Assembly (NCBI RefSeq): GCF_003075435.1 | Contig: NZ_QCZJ01000029.1 | Location: 1 to 63,628 of the forward strand | Source: Terrimonas sp. | Lineage (GTDB): Bacteria; Bacteroidota; Bacteroidia; Chitinophagales; Chitinophagaceae | DNA length: 63,628 nucleotides | Direction of reading: 5' to 3' | Shown here: piece after piece, positions 53,116-63,422 of the stretch | Layout of the letters: each line of letters opens with the position of its first letter | Numbering within the stretch: the first letter of the stretch is position 1 | Made by a program: the position numbers and the translations under genes | The notes under the pieces: model-generated | Databases searched by the model: none | What the model saw: only the letters and a program-made list of their open reading frames with translations | Told to the model about the DNA's origin: nothing

Positions 53116-53172
53116 ACACTTCAGCTTCCGGTAATCCTGTACAGCTTTTTGGGCAGCAAAGTTAATTCAGCT

Positions 53173-54339
53173 ATGGCGTATTGCAAATTCCGGGCAGATC
53201 AATTGTTTACAGGCTACACTTTACTCAATGAAAACCACGTATTAATAACTTCAGAAAACGGAACAGTAGAAGATGTTATTACACTTGAAAACGCGGGAGA
53301 GGGTATCAGGCAATTTCAAGGTATACTCTCACCTGGCTTTATAAATTGCCATTGCCATCTTGAATTAAGCCATATGCGGAGCAATATTCCTGCCGGCACC
53401 GGGTTAACGGGTTTTATCGCATCCGTAATGCAATATGCACAGCCCGCGCAGGACTTTAAAGATGAACAAATGCGCCTTGCTGACGAAGAAATGTATAATA
53501 GTGGTATTGTAGCTGTAGGAGATATCAGCAACCAGGTTTATTCGCTTTCACAAAAAAGCAAAAGCAAAATACGCTGGTATAACTTTATTGAAATAACCAA
53601 TCCTGATGATGAAAAAGCTGAAGCAAAATTGTCTGCTTTTAAAACAATAGCCGATCAATTTTCCGGCACGCTTTATCCACCGGGCAATACTGCATTATCG
53701 CCACATGCTATTTATAGCGTATCTCCTCAAACCTTCAACTTAATCAACCAATCAACTCAAAACAAAACTATTACCATACACAACCAGGAGTGTGCAGATG
53801 AAGATGAGCTGCTTAAAAATGGTGCAGGAAAATTTCTCCGGTTTTATGAAAGTATTGGCAGAAAAACATTGCCCATTCCTCCATCCGGCAAAAGCAGCAT
53901 ACAAACCTGGCTGCCCTATTTTAATAACGGGCAAACCATTATTTCGGTGCATAACACCTATATCTCAGAAGAAGATATTGTATTCGCAAAAAACTATGCC
54001 GCAGCCAATGGTCTGGAAATTATATTCTGCCTTTGCCCTAATGCCAACCTGTATATAGAAAACAGGTTGCCGCCTGTTGATTTATTTATAAAGCACAATT
54101 GTAATATAGTGCTCGGCACAGATAGCTATGGAAGTAACTGGCAATTAAGTATTGCAAAAGAAATGGTAGCTATCCGGCAACATCTCCCACATGTACCTTT
54201 AGAAAAACGCTTAAACTGGGCCACCGCAAATGGTGCAGGAGCATTAGGATTTAAAGACCTTGGAAGTTTTGAAAAAGGGAAACGCCCGGGAATAGTACTG
54301 ACCGGCAATGACTGGAATAATTCAAAAAGAATTTTATAG
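53173..54339 (+). CDS. Amidohydrolase family deaminase
   Basis: A 388-residue metal-dependent amidohydrolase of the cytosine/SAH deaminase type. ATG 53173 is preferred over a TTG at 53149. Metal ligands and active-site residues appear in order: INCHCHLELSHM (HxH), HNQECADEDELL (His-x-x-Glu), SVHNTYI (His) and LGTDSYGSN (Asp). Likely substrates are aminated purine or futalosine-type compounds, since related Bacteroidota enzymes act in nucleoside metabolism or the menaquinone route. This is not decided by sequence. Confidence 0.85.
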   Translation: MAYCKFRADQLFTGYTLLNENHVLITSENGTVEDVITLENAGEGIRQFQGILSPGFINCHCHLELSHMRSNIPAGTGLTGFIASVMQYAQPAQDFKDEQMRLADEEMYNSGIVAVGDISNQVYSLSQKSKSKIRWYNFIEITNPDDEKAEAKLSAFKTIADQFSGTLYPPGNTALSPHAIYSVSPQTFNLINQSTQNKTITIHNQECADEDELLKNGAGKFLRFYESIGRKTLPIPPSGKSSIQTWLPYFNNGQTIISVHNTYISEEDIVFAKNYAAANGLEIIFCLCPNANLYIENRLPPVDLFIKHNCNIVLGTDSYGSNWQLSIAKEMVAIRQHLPHVPLEKRLNWATANGAGALGFKDLGSFEKGKRPGIVLTGNDWNNSKRIL

Positions 54340-54498
54340 CTGCAAACATATTTGCGGAAACAGGTAATAACATGCCGTTAAAAAAACAGAGCAGGTTAAA
54401 ATAATAATTAGCACTAAAATTGCAACAACACCTCAACAAGTTTTCAAACTTCTTGTTTAATGCCAGATTAAAAATGAAATATAATGCGGAGAAAAATA

Positions 54499-57408
54499 AT
54501 GAAACATATTTCAATACTGCTGTTGATAGTTACCGCCTGCACTGCTCATGCTTTGCCTTATAACAATTCCATAGCTGACGATCTCAACACAGATTTCCCT
54601 GCTTTTACAAAACCTTTCATCGGCACTAATGAGCAACTAAAATCCAATAAAAATGCATTGTATATAGCGGCCAACACAACAAACTATGGTGCGGGAACAT
54701 GGGTAAAAATAGCATCAAGTAGTTTTGGCTACAACAATAATGGCATAACTATTATTATTGATGCTGCAGGGCAGGTTTGGCAACGTATATATGATGGCAA
54801 AACACTGCAATCTCAATGGGCCATTCCCGAAGGGCTTCCTGATACAACGGATGTAACCCCATATGTACAATCGCTGGTTAACGAAGCGCGTGATAAAAAA
54901 ATAGTTTTTGACAACAGCAGGCAATACAGGTTTGGCACCATTTATTCTCCCGCGTTTTCCTATCATATAGATTTTAATTATTCGAAAATTTATCCACCCA
55001 TTAATGCAGCAAGCGGGTTTGCAATGATTTTCCTCTATCCGGTCTGGAATAGCCTTACAACAGGTTTATATAATGGAAATAAAAACCAGGCTACGTCATC
55101 CAATAAAAGAAAGATCGGCAAAATAGTTATAGAACATGCCATTGTTGATCTTGAGCATGGCATTACCGCTTTTGCTATTGCTTCTCTTTCGGGTGCTCAT
55201 AATACTATTATTGAAGAATTTAATGTTTCAAATAATACTATAAAAAACTATTCAAATAAAGCGATTGCTTTTTTAACAGACCCACTGGTAACAGATAGTA
55301 CAGGCTATGGGTTAAAATATGTTGCAGATAGTAATACAATAAAAAATGGAGGACCGTTTGGTGGACTTGCTTTAGTTAAGGATGCTAATATTGGAGATAC
55401 TGCTATATATATCAAAACTGTTGATGGTGAACCTATCATAGATCGTTTGGAAAGTGGTACAGGCAGGTACTTTAACATAGGCACTCATCTTAATGCCGGC
55501 ACTACGCCTGCGATCGATAAGGGTGGCTATGCCACTACGCATAAGGTTTTCAGACTTAAGTCTTTTGTTATAAGTGATACTAATAACAGCTATGCACGCC
55601 TGCATTTTACAGCCGGAGGATATTCGAATACAAACGGGTGGGCTGATTCTGCAAAAGGCTTAACAGCACCGGTTATTAAAAACGCGATGATCATACCTGT
55701 TTCCCAACATTCATTTCCCCTGCTTTTTGCAATGCCCAATTATTCGGGGTCTGCCGGAAGCAGAAGCCTCGCTATGCACACGCATAACGAGACAATGGAT
55801 GCCGCACAAAAAAACATGTTCCCGGGCCTGCAATTCATGCTGCCTGGCATTAAAGGTAAATTCACCATCTGCAATGTGCATTATGATTCTATTATTATTG
55901 ATAAGCCTTTACCGGTATCAATCACTAATAAACTACTTATCCTTATCGGTAAGCCCGGCGATGCAATCGGGCTGCTTGGATATGTAAAACAATCATTCAT
56001 GCGCAATAATACTATAGAATACAACGGGCATGCTTTTGCTTTAAGCGGTGCAACAAAACAAAAAATCTTTAATGTCGGCATGGATAATACTGTTTTGATT
56101 GAAAAGAACACAGCAGCATATCATTGGATGACCTGCGAAATAAACAAAGGTGTTAGTACAGCATTCAGAGGATTAATCCCTGGTGCGTTTGACAATATTA
56201 AACTCGTTAAAGCTGATAACTGGATTACAATTAATAACCCGGCCAACTATAGAGTAACCACCAAAAATCTGGGGTTTGGAACTGTAAAAGTGTTGACCAA
56301 TGCTAATATAGCAGATGCAGATATAACACCGGGCAACTCAATTGCTGTTACGGATATCGGACTCTTCCAGTCAGGTCATTACAGGTATAAGGTTATTGAT
56401 TTTGACACATCCGGTAATATTAAAAAAATAAAATTCGCGAGATATAATTATAATTCAGGAGATACCGTAGCGGGAGGATTTGAAGCAACTTATACTGCGG
56501 GCAAATTCTCCCGCTCCTATAGTGATTATTTTGGTGAAGGAGGCACATTTGCCAACCTTATATTTAACGATAATACTTTCAAATGGACTACACGCAACGC
56601 CGGCGGTGGTGGTTATCACATCAGCGGATATGCCCGGAAATTTACCATCAACGGCGGATCATATACCTCAAGTGAAGAAACGCCTTTTGAATTTGAAGGT
56701 GATTCGGTAACGCTTACAGGGGTAAAAATATTCAACTATACATTTACAGGAGCCGTGCCCATGCCTTCTCTTTCAGCAACCAATGGCGGCTACGGCCGGG
56801 GTGCCCAGGGATTTGCAATAATATACAATAAGAATGTTGATATTAATTCATGCGAATTCAATGCTTACCAGCCATCTTCAGGCAAATGGGGATCATATTC
56901 AGGCACATTTCTATTAGCCCCGGCAGGAGGTGGTGCAGCTACACAGAAAAAATTTTCATTTAGAAACAATATTATACGTGGTGTGCGAACATATTTATTT
57001 AATGTCCAAAACAAAATAAATGTAAATGGCATTAATTATCCTTCATTTTATTGGGAAAATTGGGTGGTTTCAGATAACAGGATAACCGTATCGGATAGCT
57101 ATTTTGATGCTGGCATCTATGGCTATTATGCCGGTGCGTCTATGCGCATTTACGGCAATACAATCATCAGGCAAAATGCATCTGCAAACCAGGTAACACT
57201 TTTTCCGGCAAACCAGTGTCCTAATCCTCTTTATTTCGACTCCACCTCGAATTACGATGTGAAGATTTGGGGGAATAAGTATTTTGCCAAACCTGTAGTT
57301 AACAATTCATATAAAATCAGCAAAATAAACTGGCAGGATATTTATGATGTTGATGGCATAAAATTCATGGGAACAGAGATATTAAAAGGCAATAGTAGTA
57401 CAAAATAA
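54499..57408 (+). CDS. Secreted right-handed beta-helix protein
   Basis: A 969-residue protein with the signal MKHISILLLIVTACTAHA (ATG 54499). The N-terminal third has a GTWVKIASSSFGYNNNGITI beta module and then KIVFDNSRQYRFGTIY, like the entry segment of tail-spike or pectate-lyase-like beta helices. Repeated Asn-ladder turns follow (IIEEFNVSNNTIKNYSNKA, FMRNNTIEYNGHAFAL, FTINGGSYTSS, NVDINSCEFNAY, MRIYGNTIIRQN), as expected for stacked coils. Catalytic residues are not identifiable. A polysaccharide-binding or lyase role is possible. It ends 2 bp before the convergent polA stop. Confidence 0.7.
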   Translation: MKHISILLLIVTACTAHALPYNNSIADDLNTDFPAFTKPFIGTNEQLKSNKNALYIAANTTNYGAGTWVKIASSSFGYNNNGITIIIDAAGQVWQRIYDGKTLQSQWAIPEGLPDTTDVTPYVQSLVNEARDKKIVFDNSRQYRFGTIYSPAFSYHIDFNYSKIYPPINAASGFAMIFLYPVWNSLTTGLYNGNKNQATSSNKRKIGKIVIEHAIVDLEHGITAFAIASLSGAHNTIIEEFNVSNNTIKNYSNKAIAFLTDPLVTDSTGYGLKYVADSNTIKNGGPFGGLALVKDANIGDTAIYIKTVDGEPIIDRLESGTGRYFNIGTHLNAGTTPAIDKGGYATTHKVFRLKSFVISDTNNSYARLHFTAGGYSNTNGWADSAKGLTAPVIKNAMIIPVSQHSFPLLFAMPNYSGSAGSRSLAMHTHNETMDAAQKNMFPGLQFMLPGIKGKFTICNVHYDSIIIDKPLPVSITNKLLILIGKPGDAIGLLGYVKQSFMRNNTIEYNGHAFALSGATKQKIFNVGMDNTVLIEKNTAAYHWMTCEINKGVSTAFRGLIPGAFDNIKLVKADNWITINNPANYRVTTKNLGFGTVKVLTNANIADADITPGNSIAVTDIGLFQSGHYRYKVIDFDTSGNIKKIKFARYNYNSGDTVAGGFEATYTAGKFSRSYSDYFGEGGTFANLIFNDNTFKWTTRNAGGGGYHISGYARKFTINGGSYTSSEETPFEFEGDSVTLTGVKIFNYTFTGAVPMPSLSATNGGYGRGAQGFAIIYNKNVDINSCEFNAYQPSSGKWGSYSGTFLLAPAGGGAATQKKFSFRNNIIRGVRTYLFNVQNKINVNGINYPSFYWENWVVSDNRITVSDSYFDAGIYGYYAGASMRIYGNTIIRQNASANQVTLFPANQCPNPLYFDSTSNYDVKIWGNKYFAKPVVNNSYKISKINWQDIYDVDGIKFMGTEILKGNSSTK

Positions 57409-57410
57409 TA

Positions 57411-60257
57411 TTAATGTGCCTCCAGCCAGTTTTCCCCCTCTCCCACTTCTGCTATAATAGGCACATCATTAGGTAATACCATTGCGGTTTGCATGCTTTC
57501 TATAATCAAAGCTTTCAATTCATTTGCTTCGGTTCTTGTGGCATCAAATATCAGCTCATCATGTACCTGTAAAATCATTTTACTGCGCATGTTTATTTTT
57601 TTCATGGCATTATACACTTTTGTCATAGCAAGCTTAATCATATCAGCAGCCGTGCCCTGAATGGGTGAGTTGATAGCGTTTCGTTCTGCAAAACCACGCA
57701 CGGTAAAGTTAGAGGAGTTTATATCACGCAGCCAGCGTTTACGCCCCATCAGCGTTTGTACATAACCGTGTTCTCTTGCAAAATTGATGGTATCGTCCAT
57801 GTATTTGTTGATACCGGAAAATTCTTTTTTATAATTATCAATAATTTCTTTCGCCTCTGTGCGGCTGATGCCTAAATTATCTGCTAAGCCAAAAGCACCC
57901 TGACCATAGATAATGCCAAAGTTTACGCTCTTTGCTTTGTAGCGCTGCTCTTTGGTAACAGCCGCTTCATCCACAGCATATACTTTAGCTGCAGTAGCCG
58001 CATGAATATCTTTTCCCGATCTGAAAGCATCGCACATAGCGGAATCGCCGCTTATAGCAGCAACAATGCGTAATTCTATCTGGGAATAGTCGGCAGACAG
58101 TAACACATGATCTTTATCTGCCGGTACGAAAGCTTTTCTTATTTCTCTTCCTTTAGCCGACCGTACTGGTATATTTTGCAGGTTAGGGTTATTGCTTGCC
58201 AGCCTGCCGGTAACGGCAACCGCCTGTCCGTAAGTAGTATGCACCCTGCCGGTTTTTCTATTTACCATTAAAGGCAGCGCGTCAATATAGGTAGATTTTA
58301 GTTTGGTAAGTTCCCGGAAAGTAAGAATATCTTCTACTATCTTATTTTGATGAGACAGTTTCAGCAGCACATCTTCGCCCGTTGCATATTGACCTGTTTT
58401 TGTTTTTTTTGCTTTAGGGTCAAGCTGCAGTTTTTCAAACAATACTTCACCCAATTGCTTGGGCGATGCCAAATTGAAACGAACACCTGCCTGCCGGTAA
58501 ACATTCTCCTCCGCCTGCTTTGCCTCAGCTTCCAATTCCTTTGAATACTCCTTCAGGAAATCCGTATCTATTCTCACGCCTTCATACTCCATATCAGCCA
58601 ATACTTTCACCAAAGGGTTTTCCACTTCATAAAATACTTTCTCTACTGCTTTTGTTTTCAATTCAGGTAAAAGCACATTTTTTAACTGAAGTGTAATATC
58701 AGCATCTTCAGCGGCATAGTCTTTTATTTTGTCTAATTCAACATCCCTCATATTGCCCTGTTGCTTCCCTTTCTTTCCAATCAGTTCTTCTATATGTACT
58801 GGTTCATATCCCAGATACTGGGCACTCAGCATATCCATGCCACGCTTTCCATCAGGCTCAATTACATAATGTGCCAGCATGGTATCAAATAACGCTCCTG
58901 CAATATGTACATCATACCATTTCAACACCAGCATATCGAATTTAATATTCTGTCCAACCCATGTTACAGCAGGATCGCCAAATACCGGTCTTAGTACTTC
59001 CAGTATCTTTAATGTATTTTCTCTCTCCGGCGGACAAGGAATGTAGTATGCCTCACCGGGTATCCAGGCGAAACTCATACCTACCAGTTCAGTATCATTC
59101 GCATCAAGCCCGGTTGTTTCGGTATCAAAGCATATCTCCTTTTGCGATGAAATCTGCTGTACAAATTCAACCAGCTCTTTTTCTCCAACTATTGCTTTAT
59201 ATGTGTGCGGTGTATTGTGTATTGTTCTTAAGACTGTTGTTTCTGCAGCAGTATTTTCAGCACTATCAGCAGGTTCATTTGCCTGCTCTTTGGGAGTTTC
59301 AACAGCTACTGTATTTCCGAACAGGTCTGCCTGCACAACAGTTGGCGCAGATTTTTCTGTGCTTACCCTTGCCGCAATGGGTATTATTTCACCAAGCAGG
59401 CGTTGCGATATCGTACGAAACTCAAGTTGTGTAAAAATATCTTTGAGTATATCCTTATTCCACTCCTTTACTTTAAAATCTTCTTCATGAAAAACTACCG
59501 GCACGTCGGTAATGATCGTTGCCAGCCTCTTGCTCAGGATGGCATCTTCTTTTCCCGCCCTTATTTTCTCTCCCAAAGCGCCTTTAATATTATCTGCCGC
59601 AGCAATGATATCTTCAAGCGTTCCATATTCTGCCAGTAATTTGGCAGCGGTTTTTTCGCCTACTCCTTTAATACCGGGAATATTATCCACCGCATCACCC
59701 ATCAATCCCAATACATCAATTACCTGGTCCACAGTTTTGATGTTCCATTTGGCACAAACTTCTTCCGGACCCATTATTTCTACATCTCCTCCCTGGTAAC
59801 CCGGTTTGTAGATTTTTATTTTATCTGTTACCAGCTGACCATAATCTTTATCTGGCGTTACCATAAACACATCATAACCCGCAGCTGCGGCCTGCCTGCT
59901 TAGTGTGCCAATAATATCATCTGCTTCATGCCCGTCAGACTCAATAACAGGTATACTGAATCCTTCGATAATTTTTTTGATATCAGGAATAGCAGCTATC
60001 AGATCTTCAGGCGCTTCCTGCCGGTTTGCTTTATAATCGGCAAAATCGGTATGGCGTACCGTTGGCGCATGCGTATCAAAGCAAACAGCCATGTGTGATG
60101 GCTTTTGATTATTGATGAGTTCAACAAGTGTATTTGTAAAACCAAACTGCGCATTGGTATTATATCCTTTTGAAGTGATGCGCGGATTACGCAACAAGGC
60201 ATAATATGCCCGGAAGATTAACGCCATTGCATCCAATAAAAACAGTTTCTTGCCCAT
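57411..60257 (-). CDS. polA: DNA polymerase I
   Basis: A 948-residue repair and Okazaki-fragment polymerase. The N-terminal 5'-3' exonuclease has FLLDAMALIFRAYYAL and SDGHEADDIIGTL. The proofreading domain looks intact (CFDTETTGLDANDTELV, with both acidic residues), unlike enzymes that have lost it. Polymerase motifs A (LSADYSQIELRI), B (QRYKAKSVNFGIIYGQG) and C (LQVHDELIFD) are complete. The inter-domain segment near residues 300-350 is low complexity. Confidence 0.96.
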   Translation of the reverse strand: MGKKLFLLDAMALIFRAYYALLRNPRITSKGYNTNAQFGFTNTLVELINNQKPSHMAVCFDTHAPTVRHTDFADYKANRQEAPEDLIAAIPDIKKIIEGFSIPVIESDGHEADDIIGTLSRQAAAAGYDVFMVTPDKDYGQLVTDKIKIYKPGYQGGDVEIMGPEEVCAKWNIKTVDQVIDVLGLMGDAVDNIPGIKGVGEKTAAKLLAEYGTLEDIIAAADNIKGALGEKIRAGKEDAILSKRLATIITDVPVVFHEEDFKVKEWNKDILKDIFTQLEFRTISQRLLGEIIPIAARVSTEKSAPTVVQADLFGNTVAVETPKEQANEPADSAENTAAETTVLRTIHNTPHTYKAIVGEKELVEFVQQISSQKEICFDTETTGLDANDTELVGMSFAWIPGEAYYIPCPPERENTLKILEVLRPVFGDPAVTWVGQNIKFDMLVLKWYDVHIAGALFDTMLAHYVIEPDGKRGMDMLSAQYLGYEPVHIEELIGKKGKQQGNMRDVELDKIKDYAAEDADITLQLKNVLLPELKTKAVEKVFYEVENPLVKVLADMEYEGVRIDTDFLKEYSKELEAEAKQAEENVYRQAGVRFNLASPKQLGEVLFEKLQLDPKAKKTKTGQYATGEDVLLKLSHQNKIVEDILTFRELTKLKSTYIDALPLMVNRKTGRVHTTYGQAVAVTGRLASNNPNLQNIPVRSAKGREIRKAFVPADKDHVLLSADYSQIELRIVAAISGDSAMCDAFRSGKDIHAATAAKVYAVDEAAVTKEQRYKAKSVNFGIIYGQGAFGLADNLGISRTEAKEIIDNYKKEFSGINKYMDDTINFAREHGYVQTLMGRKRWLRDINSSNFTVRGFAERNAINSPIQGTAADMIKLAMTKVYNAMKKINMRSKMILQVHDELIFDATRTEANELKALIIESMQTAMVLPNDVPIIAEVGEGENWLEAH

Positions 60258-60300
60258 TTAGCTAAGGTAGGCATTTGAAGGAAAAAAGAGGTAATTGAGT

Positions 60301-60423
60301 CAGGGATTTCGGTGCCTGCGGCGGCGGAACAGCGTTTGCTACACAAAGAGCCACGAAGGATACACAAAGTTACACAGAGCGTTTTATTATTCTCTTCTTT
60401 GTGGAACTTTGTGTATCCTTCGT
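60301..60423. repeat. Inverted CACGAAGGATACACAAAG repeat with a CAGGGATTTCG segment
   Basis: Arms 60353-60379 and 60397-60423 (27 bp each, opening ACGAAGGATACACAAAGTT) pair at 25 of 27 positions around a 17-nt loop. The flank at 60301-60326 (CAGGGATTTCGGTGCCTGCG, then GCGGCG) shares words with the arms of the 44039-44324 element, in permuted order. The repeat occupies the polA upstream spacer. Confidence 0.65.
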
Positions 60424-60483
60424 ATGCCGCTGTGGAATAACCAGGTTGTTACACTGAAATTATTTGTGCAGGCAGTTGTGTTT

Positions 60484-60514
60484 AAAAAATGAGGGGTTAG
60501 CGAACTAACCCCTC
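60484..60514 (-). terminator. Intrinsic terminator after the rhamnosidase gene
   Basis: GAGGGGTTAG (60491-60500) and CTAACCCCTC (60505-60514) form a perfect 10-bp stem with a CGAA loop. On the minus strand it is followed by ATTTTTTAAA. It lies 37 bp past the gene's stop codon. Confidence 0.85.
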
Positions 60515-60551
60515 TTGCCATTGCTGATGATTACTATATGAGCCCCAAAAC

Positions 60552-63332
60552 TTATTTTGTACAATCAATTATATAATTGCCCGATCCGAGTTGTAATATT
60601 ATTTTTCCGATATCAACGCCATTACCTGGCCGTATCTGATCGTTGCCGGGGGGCTTGCCATTGAGTTGTATACTTTGAATATTATCACAAGGAATATATA
60701 CGGTAGCTTCGGTATTAGGAGGTATGGAAAATTTCCAGTTGAATTTGTTATTATCGGTGATTTTCCATTCACTTTTAATAATACCATACAACGATTTAAA
60801 TGAACCTTTCACAGCAGTTAAATCACCTACAGGTTCCGGCTTAAGAATAATATGCTTAAAGCCAGGCTGAGCAACATCGTAGTTAATGCCGGCTAATGTT
60901 TGATAACACCATGCTTCAAAATTACCGGATAAGATTTTTTGACTTTCTCCGTTCATGCCGGGCCCGGTAGTATCTGAATTCCACAACTCCCAACTGGTAG
61001 TGGCACCTTTTGATATCATATAGCCCCAACTGGGTAAATCAGTTCGTGTGGCTATAGTATATGCCACTTCAGGATGCCCGATATTTGTAAGCACCTGCAT
61101 CTGCCATTGCATACCTATCAGCCCTACAGAAGTATGGCCATGCCTTGTAACCATAATATCTTTCACAAGATTATCCACCACCCTGTTATACTGTTCTTTA
61201 GGAACAAGCCCGAAAGCTAACGGCAATACGTATGCGCATTGCGATCCGCTTTCATATACACCGTTTTCCTTATGCAGAAAGCGGTTATTGAAACCTACAG
61301 CTATTTTATCTGCCAGTTCTTTAAAAGTTTGTTCATCATTTTGGTATCTCAATATTTTTGCTGCACGTTCTACTATTCTGCAATTGTTATATAAATAGGC
61401 TGTACCCAGTAATCCTTTGGGGGTTTCTTGCCCTGATCCACCCATGTTCAACGCATTTACCCAATCGCCGTAATCACATTTATCTGTAGTATAATCAGGT
61501 TTCAGATATGCTTTTGCAGTAAACTCCACAAACCGTTTCATCATGTTATAATTGCTTTGTAGTATCCTTATGTCGCCGTAAAAACTATACATCCAATCCG
61601 GTATAATAGTGGCAACGCTGGGCCATAAAATCCCTTTACTGTTAAATGTCCAGTAGGGTGGTAATATTTCCTGTAAACTGCCGTCTTCTCCCTGGTGTGC
61701 GCGGTAATTATGTAAAAAGTGATCATAAAAATTCTTCACATTGTAAGCCCAGCCTTCGCTCTCTGAAGTTTTGGAAGGATGCCCGCTCCAGGGCATTCTT
61801 TCATCACGATCAGGTTCCATAGGCAGGCTCCTGTTTTGCATTCTTGTGCCCCAATGTGCATTAAGATATACCCGGTTAAGCAATGTATTTGATGATTGAA
61901 AAGTCCCGGCCTGTTCAAAATCTGTGTGTGTCACCAATCCTTCAAAATTTTGTACTGTTGGTGTGCCGGGAAATCCTTCTACCTGCACCCAATGGGTTGC
62001 ATTGCCTTTAAACCGTGGATGCCATACTTCCAGTCCTCCCCCTTTTAATGTATAAACATCCATATTAAGTGCACTCCTGTCGTTTTGATATTTTAATGTA
62101 CCATCCGGTAAAACATTAAAACTGGAATGCATTTTAACTACAGTGCCACGCGGGCCGGAAACTTTCAGCCGGACTGATCCATAAAACGATTGTCCGAAAT
62201 CTACCATCCATATACCGGGCTTAGGTTGCAAGATCTGTTTAGGCTGCAAAACTTCGGTTATACGCACAGGCTCTACCAGTTGTGCTTCCATTTCGCCACC
62301 GGGCGCCGGCATTATTGCTGCCTTCTTCCATTGGCTGTCATTAAATCCTGCATTACACCATCCAGGCATTTCCATTCTTGCATCATATTCTTCACCATCA
62401 TATTCGTTGTTTGCGCGTATAGGACCATCTGCGGTAGCCTTCCACTTATCATCTGTAACAATAATATCTTTGGTTCCATCAGTATATTGAATATGTAGTT
62501 GCATCAATGCGCGTGGATAACCATAATTGTGCATTGGTACCGGAACTTTTTTCCTGGGAGCAAAAAAACGCCCATTGCCTAAAACGATACCTATTGCATT
62601 GCCTCCGTTTTTTAATTGTTGTGTAAGATCAAAACAATTATACAGCAACCTTTTATTGTATCCTGATAGCGCCGGATTCATCAATTGATCGTTGAGCAGA
62701 TACCCGTTTACATACAAATCATAAAATCCAACGCCGCATATATATGCATAAGCTTTCGAAATTTTTTTAGATGCTTTAAATTCTTTTCTCAGCATCCTGG
62801 CAGCGAGCCTTCTATGTTCTGTAACCGTATCTTTAATTTCATCATCACCATTTAACCCAATCCATTTTCCTGTCCATTCTTTTTGAGAAAGCAAGCCCAT
62901 TGACCACATAGCAGGTTCGCTCCATACAGAAAGTTGTTCTTTGTTTTTATCTGAGCTTGTCCAGATCCTTACTTTCCAGTAACATTGTTGCTGTGATGCA
63001 AGATGCTTTCCCTGGTATATAACATGAGCTGAGTTATCTGAAATAATTTTTTTAGAATTCCACAGGTCTCCGATATTCTTTTTCAATAATGCCGGAGAAG
63101 AAGCTACCAATACCTGGTAACCGGTTTGTTTAATGTTTTTAAGCATTGTATCACTGGCAGTAATCAACCATCCTAAATGTGGCTGAATGCTGTCAATGCC
63201 CAGTGGGTTGTTTAAATATTCGCAACGAAGTTCTATTGCGTAAGGAGGAGAGAACTTTGAATTGTCCTGAGAAAATAAAAACTCAGTGCCAAAGAATAGA
63301 ATAAAAACGATTGTAAGAAAATATCTACTCAT
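60552..63332 (-). CDS. Alpha-L-rhamnosidase, GH78 family
   Basis: The enzyme removes terminal L-rhamnose from plant glycans such as rhamnogalacturonan or flavonoid glycosides. The 926-residue protein has a signal peptide (MSRYFLTIVFILFFGTEFLFS) and the family N-terminus (LRCEYLNNPLGID). The carbohydrate-binding domain has VGFYDLYVNGYLL and LGNGRF. The (alpha/alpha)6 catalytic part contains EPDRDERMPWSGH, where the catalytic acid region lies, then CDYGDWVN and TTSWELWNS. A C-terminal beta domain ends at KIILQLGSGNYIID. It lies directly behind a susD gene end. Confidence 0.93.
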   Translation of the reverse strand: MSRYFLTIVFILFFGTEFLFSQDNSKFSPPYAIELRCEYLNNPLGIDSIQPHLGWLITASDTMLKNIKQTGYQVLVASSPALLKKNIGDLWNSKKIISDNSAHVIYQGKHLASQQQCYWKVRIWTSSDKNKEQLSVWSEPAMWSMGLLSQKEWTGKWIGLNGDDEIKDTVTEHRRLAARMLRKEFKASKKISKAYAYICGVGFYDLYVNGYLLNDQLMNPALSGYNKRLLYNCFDLTQQLKNGGNAIGIVLGNGRFFAPRKKVPVPMHNYGYPRALMQLHIQYTDGTKDIIVTDDKWKATADGPIRANNEYDGEEYDARMEMPGWCNAGFNDSQWKKAAIMPAPGGEMEAQLVEPVRITEVLQPKQILQPKPGIWMVDFGQSFYGSVRLKVSGPRGTVVKMHSSFNVLPDGTLKYQNDRSALNMDVYTLKGGGLEVWHPRFKGNATHWVQVEGFPGTPTVQNFEGLVTHTDFEQAGTFQSSNTLLNRVYLNAHWGTRMQNRSLPMEPDRDERMPWSGHPSKTSESEGWAYNVKNFYDHFLHNYRAHQGEDGSLQEILPPYWTFNSKGILWPSVATIIPDWMYSFYGDIRILQSNYNMMKRFVEFTAKAYLKPDYTTDKCDYGDWVNALNMGGSGQETPKGLLGTAYLYNNCRIVERAAKILRYQNDEQTFKELADKIAVGFNNRFLHKENGVYESGSQCAYVLPLAFGLVPKEQYNRVVDNLVKDIMVTRHGHTSVGLIGMQWQMQVLTNIGHPEVAYTIATRTDLPSWGYMISKGATTSWELWNSDTTGPGMNGESQKILSGNFEAWCYQTLAGINYDVAQPGFKHIILKPEPVGDLTAVKGSFKSLYGIIKSEWKITDNNKFNWKFSIPPNTEATVYIPCDNIQSIQLNGKPPGNDQIRPGNGVDIGKIILQLGSGNYIIDCTK

Positions 63333-63370
63333 TGCTCAAAAACTTTTTAGCACCCACTGCTTATTATTTT

Positions 63371-63407
63371 AAAAGATACAGGAGATGCTACAAAGCATCT
63401 CCTGTAT
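63371..63407 (-). terminator. Intrinsic terminator between susD and the rhamnosidase gene
   Basis: ATACAGGAGATGCT (63376-63389) pairs perfectly with AGCATCTCCTGTAT (63394-63407) around ACAA, with CTTTTAAAATAATAA following on the minus strand. It lies 15 bp after the susD stop, so the rhamnosidase may need readthrough or its own promoter. Confidence 0.8.
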
Positions 63408-63422
63408 TTGTATACAATTTTA

